Below, in pieces: positions 1 through 5,032 of a stretch of 5,032 nt of DNA. How positions within the stretch are numbered: the first letter of the stretch is position 1; each line of letters opens with the position of its first letter. Position numbers and translations under genes: made by a program. Source of the stretch: Eubacteriales bacterium (GTDB lineage: Bacteria > Bacillota > Clostridia > Acetivibrionales > STF1-152); contig JAQVNH010000096.1 of assembly GCA_028703215.1 (NCBI GenBank), positions 1 through 5,032 on the forward strand, in the 5' to 3' direction. The notes below the pieces were generated by a model that was not told the origin of the DNA, did no database searches, and saw only the letters and a list, made by a program, of their open reading frames with translations.

Positions 1-1221
1 GTAAACATAGGCGGCCAGGTCACCTTTCTGATGACGATGATGGTCATCGGCTTCAGCATCGGCGGTTCGGTCATAATAGCTCAGTATGTCGGCGCAAAAA
101 AACAGGATAAAATCAAAGAGACGATATCAACATTAATAATAATGCTGGCAGCAGCGGCTGTTTTGATCACGGCCACCATGCTCATTATCTCGACCCCGAT
201 CCTTCATCTCATCAATACGCCCGCCGAGTCATTCAGCGAGGCTCGTGCCTATCTCAATATTACAATCATAGGTGTCATATTTGTTTTTCTTTATAACGCA
301 ATGAGCGCCATAATGCGTGGTTTGGGCGACAGTAAAACCCCCATGCTTTTTGTCTCGATAGCATGCGGTCTGAACATAGTACTTGATCTTATATTGGTTG
401 GGGTGTTTCGTATGGCGGCGGCCGGAGCCGCATATGCAACTATAATTTCTCAGGCTGTCAGCGTTGTCCTTTGCGTGATCCGCCTTAAAAAGTACAACTC
501 GCTTTTCGACTTTAAAATTCACTCTTTTAAGTTCAATACGGAACAATTTAAGCTTCTGCTGAAAATAGGGATACCAAATTCGATACAGAATGTTATTACG
601 AATATCTCTTTTCTTTTTTTGAATTCTTTGGCCAACAGCTTCGGCGTCATGGCATCCGCTGCCGTAGGAATCGTAGGCAAGTTCAACAGTTTCGCCATTA
701 TGCCTGCTCTTGCCATCAGCTCGTCCATATCTACGCTTTCTGCTCAGAATATGGGCGCGCGCATGATTGAACGTGCAAAGAAAACATTTTATATTGGCCT
801 TGTTTTATCTTTGGCAATATCTATTCCGATATTTTTGATTTCAAGGTTTTTTCCAGCGCAGATACTCGGATTGTTCGACGATACTCCCGAAATGATAAAT
901 GCCGGAGTCCTCTATATGGAAAGTTTTACATACCAATATCTTCTGATACCTTTTCTGTTCTGCCTTAACGGTCTGATAACCGGTTCGGGTCACACTTTGT
1001 TCACGGCTGTAAATAATGTTGCCTCAGCACTTCTGCTGCGAATACCGCTCGCTTATCTGCTTGGAATCATTTTTGATCTTGGTATTCCGGGCATAGCCAT
1101 GTCTATCCCTCTGTCTACTTTCGGAGCAATAATTGTCCTTGGAGCTTACTTTGTTTCGGAAAAATGGAAGGTCAATAAGATCATTAAAAACATCCCTTCC
1201 ATCGAACCGGAAGTTATCTAA
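1..1221 (+). CDS. MATE-family multidrug efflux transporter, 5'-truncated by the window edge
   Basis: This is an inner-membrane antiporter that, by family knowledge, exports cationic or amphipathic drugs and metabolites in exchange for Na+ or H+. The reading frame is open from base 1 and encodes 406 visible residues ending in TAA. MATE proteins are usually about 440-460 residues, so roughly the first 40-50 (about TM1) are missing. The ATG at 31 is internal, not the start. Numbered from base 1, AQYVGAKK (27-34) follows a membrane segment (about 11-30), and RGLGDSKTPM (106-115) is a classic MATE N-lobe motif. The second lobe repeats the pattern with AQNMGAR (248-254) and GLITGSGHT (324-332), which shows the two-fold internal repeat of the family. 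The rest is mostly hydrophobic helices, and the tail (about 380-406) is short and charged. It converges on the dehydrogenase gene and shows no link to the sugar transporter. The substrate is unknown. The family call is very secure; the subfamily (MepA/DinF-like versus NorM) is not. Confidence 0.95.
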   Translation, partial: VNIGGQVTFLMTMMVIGFSIGGSVIIAQYVGAKKQDKIKETISTLIIMLAAAAVLITATMLIISTPILHLINTPAESFSEARAYLNITIIGVIFVFLYNAMSAIMRGLGDSKTPMLFVSIACGLNIVLDLILVGVFRMAAAGAAYATIISQAVSVVLCVIRLKKYNSLFDFKIHSFKFNTEQFKLLLKIGIPNSIQNVITNISFLFLNSLANSFGVMASAAVGIVGKFNSFAIMPALAISSSISTLSAQNMGARMIERAKKTFYIGLVLSLAISIPIFLISRFFPAQILGLFDDTPEMINAGVLYMESFTYQYLLIPFLFCLNGLITGSGHTLFTAVNNVASALLLRIPLAYLLGIIFDLGIPGIAMSIPLSTFGAIIVLGAYFVSEKWKVNKIIKNIPSIEPEVI

Positions 1222-1285
1222 AGGTATAGTCGTTTCAAAACAGCAGCTTTTTCCCCAAGCAAACAAACCGCTTTTTGCAAATCAG
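1222..1285. other. convergent intergenic gap without a convincing terminator
   Basis: These 64 bases separate the stop codons of the MATE gene (+) and the dehydrogenase gene (-). The only structure I see is a 4-bp AAGC/GCTT stem with a 9-base loop running into a short T run (about 1257-1275), plus an alternative 5-bp GCAAA/TTTGC pairing over the same bases. Both are too weak to call an intrinsic terminator on either strand. Transcription may run through, or end by Rho or by antisense collision. Confidence 0.4.
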
Positions 1286-2089
1286 TTAAAAATAGTTCTC
1301 GCTTGCCATCGGCAACAGCACTCCGCCGTCAACATTGAATATGGATCCTGTAATATAAGATGCAAATTCTGAAGCGCAAAACACGATGAGGTTCGCAACC
1401 TCTTCCGCTTTACCCATACGCCCCAGCGGTATCGTTTTGCTTAAATCTTCAGCTTTCTCGCTATCCTTGCCGCCAACATCTATATATCCCGGATGTATCG
1501 CTATCACACGAATCCCGTGTTCGGCAAGCTCAAGCGCCATGTTTTTTGTGAGCTTTGTCAGCGCCGCCTTAGATGCGGCATATAAGGAATAGTCCGGCCA
1601 GTTTCCTTCAGCCTGAACGGATGAAATGTTTATAATTATACCGCCGCCACTTCCGCTCATCATCTTAGCAGCCTTCTGAGAACAGAAAAACGGACCCCTG
1701 AAGTTTGCATTCATGATGTTTTCATAATCCTCATACTTAGTCTCAAGAAACGGAGATGTTCTATCGATTGCTCCATTATTAAGCAACAAGTCAATCGTTT
1801 TGAACTTCTTTGAAAAGTCCTCAAACATGGCATTGATATCATCCATAGATCTTAAATCCATTTTTTTAATATAGGCTTCCCCTCCTGCCGCCTCTATGGC
1901 ACGAAGCGTATCTAGAGCGCCTTTTTCTCTGTTGACATACGTCAGATAAACGTTATAACCTGATTTTGCAAGCGCTATTGCTGCTGCCTGCCCTATACCG
2001 CTGCTTCCGCCGGTAACAATAGCATTTTTTTTATTATCAGTTTGTTTAACTTCATAAGTCTTTCTTGCTATATCCACCGCTATCTCCAT
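1286..2089 (-). CDS. classical short-chain dehydrogenase/reductase (SDR family oxidoreductase)
   Basis: A cytoplasmic NAD(P)(H)-dependent oxidoreductase of 267 residues, a little over the usual 245-260 for classical SDRs. The Rossmann nucleotide loop is TGGSSGIG (26-33). NNGA (104-107) is the structural motif after beta-4. The catalytic tetrad is intact: Asn129 (in NFRG), Ser157 (in NISS), Tyr170 and Lys174 (YAASK). HPG (199-201) and the C-terminal VDGG (253-256) complete the fold. After beta-2 there is no acidic residue, but NR at 53-54, which favours NADP(H) or dual use (inference). It resembles glucose/ribitol dehydrogenase-like and FabG-like members; sequence alone cannot separate them. 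It lies 72 nt downstream of the permease gene on the same strand and is probably co-transcribed, suggesting action on the imported sugar or polyol. The listed ATG is the most upstream start and has only AGGAA at 14 nt; GTG codon 5 (2075-2077) has a better-placed GGAG. The family call is firm; the substrate and exact start are open. Confidence 0.94.
   Translation of the reverse strand: MEIAVDIARKTYEVKQTDNKKNAIVTGGSSGIGQAAAIALAKSGYNVYLTYVNREKGALDTLRAIEAAGGEAYIKKMDLRSMDDINAMFEDFSKKFKTIDLLLNNGAIDRTSPFLETKYEDYENIMNANFRGPFFCSQKAAKMMSGSGGGIIINISSVQAEGNWPDYSLYAASKAALTKLTKNMALELAEHGIRVIAIHPGYIDVGGKDSEKAEDLSKTIPLGRMGKAEEVANLIVFCASEFASYITGSIFNVDGGVLLPMASENYF
2084..2087 (-). promoter_or_regulatory. possible ribosome-binding site for an alternative GTG start of the dehydrogenase
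   Basis: GGAG, made of the last base of the annotated ATG plus codon 2, lies 6 nt upstream of an in-frame GTG (2077-2075, codon 5). The annotated ATG itself has only AGGAA (2104-2108), with a long 14-nt spacer. If GTG is used, the protein is 263 residues and the Rossmann loop starts at residue 22. ATG is the stronger initiation codon, so the choice is unresolved. Confidence 0.35.
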
Positions 2090-2161
2090 ATTTTCAGATT
2101 TTTTTCCTGCGCACCTATATCTCTATAAATACATCAATCTACAAAATGAGTTATTTCCAAC

Positions 2162-3157
2162 CTAAGCTGTTTCAGCTTTTCGAGTGCTGCTTTCTTCTAT
2201 AACCCTGGCTTTTGAAAGCTTATTGGGCCTGTTGATAACCATGTCGAAACCCACGGCGGCGAGAAGCACGAATCCCTGCAGAACCATTTGGAAATACTCG
2301 TTGACATTCATCAGCACAAAGCCGTTTTTCATAACACCCATTATGAGCACGCCTACCAGCACGCCGGAAATATTTCCTACTCCTCCCTTAATGCTTACTC
2401 CGCCCAGAACGACCGCCGTTATAACTTCAAATTCGAAGCCTGTTCCACTCCTTGGCTGCCCTGAATTAACTCTGGAAAGCAAAACGATTGAGGCAAGCGA
2501 GGCAAGAAAACTTGATAATCCAAATATGAAATATCTCATATTCTTAATGTTAACTCCGGATAACCTGCAAGCCTCTTCATTGCCTCCTATTCCATATATA
2601 TACTTTCCTGTGGAGGTCTTAGTAAGCAAAAACCAGCCGAAAATCATTACTAAAGCCATGATAATTACCGGGATCGGGATAAACCAAAGGTAACCCTGCC
2701 CTATTGTTGAGAAATCCTCGGGAAGGCCGAAAACGGGTACTCCGCCGGATATTACATAAGCCAGTCCCCGGTAAGCCGTATACATGGCAAGCGTAATGAT
2801 CATCGGCGGGATCCCGACCGTATTAAACACAAATGCGTGAAACAGCCCGAATAGTATTCCCAGTAACAATATACTCAAAACTGTGGCCCAGATCGAGAAA
2901 CCTGCCCTTGTCATCATCAACGCACCCAATACACCTAAAAGCCCCTGTAATGAGCCAACTGACAGATCCATTCCTCCGGTTATCATTACGATAGCCATAC
3001 CGACTGCGCAGATGCCTATCATTGAAACCTGTCTGGCTACATTAAGAAGGTTTCCGGGTTTAATGAAAGTGCCTTTTGTGGTGATCGAAAAGAATACAAA
3101 TAAAGCAATGAGAACTAAAATTATGCCAAATCTCTTAAAAAAGTTTTGCATCTTCAT
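2162..3157 (-). CDS. sugar ABC transporter permease, RbsC/XylH type (BPD_transp_2 family)
   Basis: This is the membrane-spanning subunit of a ribose-type sugar importer. It normally works as a homodimer coupled to one or two copies of the fused ATPase. The 331 residues match the usual 310-340. A short basic N-terminus leads into TM1 (about 11-25). TGGMDLSVGS (60-69) is the hallmark motif of this family. A run of helices follows, then the cytoplasmic segment GGNEEACRLSGVNIK (191-205), where such permeases contact the ATPase. The late glycine-rich stretch at about 251-280 (LGGVSIKGG and following) is also typical. The tail after about 308 is charged and cytoplasmic. The start is secure: AAAGGAGG lies 9 nt upstream and an in-frame TAA directly precedes the ATG, so there is no N-terminal extension. 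It follows the ATPase gene after an unusually long 125-nt gap. The substrate (ribose, xylose, galactose, a polyol or other) cannot be read from this protein alone. Confidence 0.97.
   Translation of the reverse strand: MKMQNFFKRFGIILVLIALFVFFSITTKGTFIKPGNLLNVARQVSMIGICAVGMAIVMITGGMDLSVGSLQGLLGVLGALMMTRAGFSIWATVLSILLLGILFGLFHAFVFNTVGIPPMIITLAMYTAYRGLAYVISGGVPVFGLPEDFSTIGQGYLWFIPIPVIIMALVMIFGWFLLTKTSTGKYIYGIGGNEEACRLSGVNIKNMRYFIFGLSSFLASLASIVLLSRVNSGQPRSGTGFEFEVITAVVLGGVSIKGGVGNISGVLVGVLIMGVMKNGFVLMNVNEYFQMVLQGFVLLAAVGFDMVINRPNKLSKARVIEESSTRKAETA
2164..2178 (-). repeat. small inverted repeat at the 3' end of the permease gene
   Basis: AAGCTG and CAGCTT form a perfect 6-bp stem around a 3-base loop (AAA in the transcript). 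It starts inside the last codons of the permease gene and ends on the final G of its TAG stop. No U-tract follows, so it is not an intrinsic terminator. It could slightly affect mRNA decay between the permease and dehydrogenase genes, or be chance. Confidence 0.3.
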
Positions 3158-3282
3158 TTATTGCTGCCTCCTTTGATGCTATACATGTACAAATCATTAT
3201 CATAAACATCATTCGAACTTTTTCTTTTCTCCAGCACTCAGTGAAGCTTCAGCTTTTAGTCGTAAAAAGAGAATGCCCGCGA
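3158..3282 (-). other. long ATPase-permease intergenic region with a palindrome
   Basis: There are 125 nt between the ATPase stop and the permease start; in this transporter family these genes usually overlap or lie much closer. It contains a perfect 10-bp palindrome, TGAAGCTTCA (3242-3251). In the transcript, CAUUC just after the ATPase stop can pair with GAAUG about 55 nt further on, and pyrimidine- and purine-rich tracts between them give a weak extended pairing. TATGAT/GATAAT look like -10 elements, but no acceptable -35 sits upstream. A 25-codon frame (3135-3212) runs through the ribosome-binding site into the permease start but lacks a well-spaced site of its own. Nothing here is a confident gene. 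Confidence 0.45.
3167..3174 (-). promoter_or_regulatory. strong Shine-Dalgarno site of the permease gene
   Basis: AAAGGAGG, a near-full match to the 16S anti-SD, lies 9 nt upstream of the ATG at 3157. It fixes that start over the second in-frame ATG at codon 3, which would be 15 nt away. It suggests the permease is initiated independently rather than by coupling to the distant ATPase stop. Confidence 0.85.
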
Positions 3283-4764
3283 TCATATCCCCGCAGCCAG
3301 CTCCATTATCCTTTTCTGCTCAAACTCACTCTTATCCAGACATCCTGTAATACGGCCCTCACACATTACTATGATACGATCGGACATTCCTATGAGCTCC
3401 GGCATTTCCGAAGATACCATAATAATTGACTTACCTCTTTCAAGAAGTTCGTTTATCATCAAATATATCTCGTGTTTTGCGCCCACATCTATACCCCTGG
3501 TCGGTTCATCAAATATAATAATATCGGAATGTGTTGCCAGCCATTTTGCGACAACTACCTTCTGCTGATTCCCACCCGAAAGATGCGCCACTTTTTGTTT
3601 TGCACTCGGGGTTTTTATATTCAGCTGGGAAATGTATTCTGCGACTAATTCCTTGATTTCTTTACGTTTAAGCACAGTCAGTTTTGTATGTTCCTGATAA
3701 TTGCTGAATGATATATTGTCCTCCACAGACATGTGCAGCAGAACACCCTGCCCTTTCCTGTCTTCAGGTATTAGACCGATACCCATATTGATTGCCTGTT
3801 TCGGACTTTTGATCTTTACTTTTTTATCGTTATAAAACACCTCGCCGGCAATCAGCGTATCTGCGCCGAAGAGAGAACGGGCAAGCTCAGTTCTTCCTGC
3901 ACCGACAAGTCCGGCAATTCCCAAGACCTCTCCCTTTCTGAGCTCGAAACTGATATCTCTCAATTTTTCATTACAAAGGTTCTCAGCTTTTATAACAACG
4001 TCTCCGATTTTGTTTTTTCGTTCAGGATAGATATTTATAATTTCACGTCCCACCATGTGCTCTATCAATTCTTTCCTGCTGATCGACGCAACGTTTTCAG
4101 TGATCACATGCTTCCCGTCACGCATAACGCTGACAGTGTCGCATATTTCGAAAATCTCTTCCAGCCTGTGAGAAATATATATAACTGTAATTCCTTTTTC
4201 CTTCAGATTTGCTATCAGTCGATAGAGATGTTTTTGCTCCTGATTGGTTAACGGGGCGGAAGGCTCGTCTAAAACAATTACCTTGGCATTTTGGGACACG
4301 ATCTTCGTTATCTCAACTAATTGCTGGTATGCTATGCTTAAATCTCGCACTTTTGTTTTCGTGTTTATATATATTCCGAGATTTTCCATCTTTTCTTTCG
4401 AGATACTATCCATTTTTTTCATATCAAGCAGGATCCCTTTTTTGATTTCGCGCTTGAAAAAAATATTCTCGGTGACGCTCAGCTGCGGGATCAGGTTAAA
4501 TTCCTGATAAACTACGCCAATTCCTTTTTTTATCGCCATTTGAGGAGTAAATGAAGAAAATTTTTCACCCTCCAGAATGATTTGCCCGCTATCCGGCTTT
4601 ACCGCACCCGATAAAACCTTGATCAAAGTCGATTTCCCCGCTCCGTTTTCGCCTACCAGCGCATGAACAGTTCCCCTCTTGACTTTGATCGTTATATCAT
4701 CAAGCGCCACGACCCCTGGATAAAGCTTGGTTATATTATTCAATTCTATAATATATTCTGACAT
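3283..4764 (-). CDS. sugar ABC transporter ATP-binding protein with two fused ATPase domains (RbsA/MglA/XylG type)
   Basis: This cytoplasmic ATPase powers sugar import through the adjacent permease. Its 493 residues match the usual ~500, with two tandem ABC domains (about 1-235 and 250-493). Domain 1 has Walker A GENGAGKST (38-46), Q-loop Gln87, a degenerate signature LSIAYQQ (142-148), Walker B ending DE (166-167) and H-loop His199. Domain 2 has a degenerate Walker A GLVGAGRT (285-292, Arg291 in place of Lys), the canonical signature LSGGNQQK (395-402), Walker B DE (419-420) and Ser452 where the H-loop His would be. This asymmetry is normal for the family: domain 1 Walker motifs plus the domain 2 signature make the one competent ATP site, and the other site is degenerate. 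The start has AAAGGAG 8 nt upstream. It follows the binding-protein gene by 65 nt, with a hairpin between. It could be named rbsA-like, but the substrate is unproven. Confidence 0.98.
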   Translation of the reverse strand: MSEYIIELNNITKLYPGVVALDDITIKVKRGTVHALVGENGAGKSTLIKVLSGAVKPDSGQIILEGEKFSSFTPQMAIKKGIGVVYQEFNLIPQLSVTENIFFKREIKKGILLDMKKMDSISKEKMENLGIYINTKTKVRDLSIAYQQLVEITKIVSQNAKVIVLDEPSAPLTNQEQKHLYRLIANLKEKGITVIYISHRLEEIFEICDTVSVMRDGKHVITENVASISRKELIEHMVGREIINIYPERKNKIGDVVIKAENLCNEKLRDISFELRKGEVLGIAGLVGAGRTELARSLFGADTLIAGEVFYNDKKVKIKSPKQAINMGIGLIPEDRKGQGVLLHMSVEDNISFSNYQEHTKLTVLKRKEIKELVAEYISQLNIKTPSAKQKVAHLSGGNQQKVVVAKWLATHSDIIIFDEPTRGIDVGAKHEIYLMINELLERGKSIIMVSSEMPELIGMSDRIIVMCEGRITGCLDKSEFEQKRIMELAAGI

Positions 4765-4768
4765 TGAC

Positions 4769-4785
4769 TTCTCTCCTTTAGAGAA
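4769..4785 (-). promoter_or_regulatory. alternative small hairpin with the ATPase Shine-Dalgarno core in its loop
   Basis: In the transcript, UUCUCU pairs perfectly with AGAGAA (6 bp) around a 5-base loop, AAAGG, which is the SD core of the ATPase gene. Five bases of its 5' arm (4781-4785) are also the base of the larger upstream hairpin, so the two folds exclude each other. Regulation by switching is inference only; a 6-bp A/U-rich stem is modest. Confidence 0.35.
4773..4779 (-). promoter_or_regulatory. Shine-Dalgarno site of the ATPase gene
   Basis: AAAGGAG ends 8 nt before the ATG at 4764 and fixes that start. It begins one base after the long intercistronic stem, so ribosome access probably depends on local folding. 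Confidence 0.85.
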
Positions 4786-4815
4786 AGGGCAGTCCCTTGC
4801 GGGACCACCCTTCTC
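4781..4815 (-). promoter_or_regulatory. intercistronic stem-loop with GCAA tetraloop between binding-protein and ATPase genes
   Basis: Read on the minus strand, the arms at 4815-4801 and 4796-4781 form 15 base pairs: 13 Watson-Crick and 2 adjacent G-U wobbles, with one bulged U. The loop is GCAA, a GNRA tetraloop. Read as plus-strand RNA, the wobbles become mismatches, so the structure favours the operon's transcript. The stem starts 14 nt after the binding-protein stop. It is followed by UAAAGGAG rather than a U-tract, so it is not a standard terminator. In sugar ABC operons such stems often protect the upstream binding-protein mRNA from 3' exonucleases and so raise its level over the membrane subunits. 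That role is inferred here. Confidence 0.8.
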
Positions 4816-4829
4816 GATCAGATTGCTGC

Positions 4830-5032
4830 CTAATCAACATAATCTCCAATGTTTTTGGGCGTGACATACACCATTTCCTGGACTATCTGTTTCGGCACCT
4901 CTTCGCCTTTGATAGCTTTTACAATAAGTTCGACAGCTGTATATCCCGTTTCATAAGGCGCAATATCCACTGTCCCTTTATATGCTCCGCCGGTCGCAAT
5001 GGCGGCAATCGCCTGATCGACCGCGTCCAGTC
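4830..5032 (-). CDS. sugar ABC transporter substrate-binding protein, RbsB-like (C-terminal 66 residues only)
   Basis: This is the extracytoplasmic receptor that delivers the sugar to the permease; in Bacillota it is normally a lipoprotein, but the N-terminus lies beyond the right edge. The minus-strand frame entering at the window edge is open for 66 complete codons and ends in TAG. The visible part shows the last elements of the periplasmic-binding-protein type I fold (Peripla_BP_4). A helix with DQAIAAIATGG leads to YKGTVDIAPYETGYTAVEL, then a helix ending KAIKGEEVPK, and finally VTPKNIGDYVD at the C-terminus. The pattern G-T-V-x(3)-P-x(3)-G-x(2)-A-V-E followed by K-G-E-x-V-P-K is typical of ribose/galactose-type binding proteins. 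It is the first visible gene of the operon, 65 nt ahead of the ATPase. Ligand-contact residues are mostly outside the window, so the substrate cannot be predicted. The family call is firm from context plus this tail. Confidence 0.92.
   Translation of the reverse strand, partial: LDAVDQAIAAIATGGAYKGTVDIAPYETGYTAVELIVKAIKGEEVPKQIVQEMVYVTPKNIGDYVD

Noticed and set aside
31..33. ATG at 31 as the start of the MATE gene
   Set aside because: The frame is open to base 1 and the residues encoded before it read as part of the protein; the family needs about 40-50 more N-terminal residues, so the true start is outside the window.
2100..2150. Possible promoter (TTGTAG ... TATAGG) ahead of the dehydrogenase
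   Set aside because: The spacing is about 19 nt and both hexamers are poor matches; co-transcription with the permease is simpler.
2171..2180. TTCAGCTTTT occurring both at the permease 3' end and at 3248-3257 downstream of the ATPase gene
   Set aside because: A shared 10-mer is expected by chance several times in 5 kb, and the flanking bases do not match well.
2184..2693. 169-codon plus-strand open frame antisense to the permease gene
   Set aside because: It lies wholly inside a well-supported permease gene, its protein has no recognisable domain, and it looks like a shadow of the hydrophobic codons on the other strand.
3195..3206. TATGAT/GATAAT as a -10 element for an internal permease promoter
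   Set aside because: The region 17 nt upstream is A-rich with no -35 resemblance; such AT-rich matches are common.
4781..4815. The binding-protein/ATPase hairpin as an intrinsic terminator
   Set aside because: The 3' side continues UAAAGGAG instead of a U-tract, and the next gene's ribosome-binding site follows at once.
1..5032. tRNA/rRNA genes, CRISPR arrays, transposases, toxin-antitoxin or defence genes
   Set aside because: None seen: no repeat-spacer pattern, no transposase or nuclease motifs, and the window is almost entirely filled by the five transport and metabolic genes.

Overview
The window looks like ordinary chromosome from an anaerobic, Clostridia-type Bacillota. This rests on the strong AAAGGAGG-class Shine-Dalgarno sites, the balanced to slightly AT-rich base use with many ATA and AGA codons, and protein families common there. 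The sequence does not support naming a genus.

From left to right: positions 1-1221 (+) hold the 3' nine tenths or so of a MATE-family multidrug/Na+ (or H+) antiporter whose start lies outside the window. A 64-bp convergent gap follows, with no convincing terminator. Everything to its right is on the minus strand and reads from the right edge leftward as one likely operon: the C-terminal 66 residues of a ribose-type (RbsB-like) sugar-binding protein (4830-5032), a two-domain sugar ABC ATPase of the RbsA/MglA/XylG type (3283-4764), an RbsC/XylH-type permease (2162-3157), and a classical short-chain dehydrogenase/reductase (1286-2089). The gaps between them are 65, 125 and 72 nt. No clear promoter is visible inside the cluster, so the main promoter is probably upstream of the binding-protein gene, beyond the right edge.

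How they work together (inference): the binding protein captures a pentose, hexose or polyol outside the cell. A permease dimer with the fused ATPase imports it. The reductase may oxidise or reduce the imported compound or a close product. The substrate cannot be read from this window.

The most interesting non-coding element lies between the binding-protein and ATPase genes. It is a near-perfect 15-bp stem closed by a GCAA (GNRA) tetraloop in the transcript. It ends one base before the ATPase ribosome-binding site and overlaps a second, mutually exclusive small hairpin that puts the Shine-Dalgarno core in its loop. It has no U-tract, so it fits an mRNA-stabilising or expression-tuning element better than a terminator. 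Other points are an unusually long ATPase-permease gap for this transporter family and an ambiguous start for the dehydrogenase. I found no RNA genes, mobile elements, CRISPR arrays or clearly novel system.
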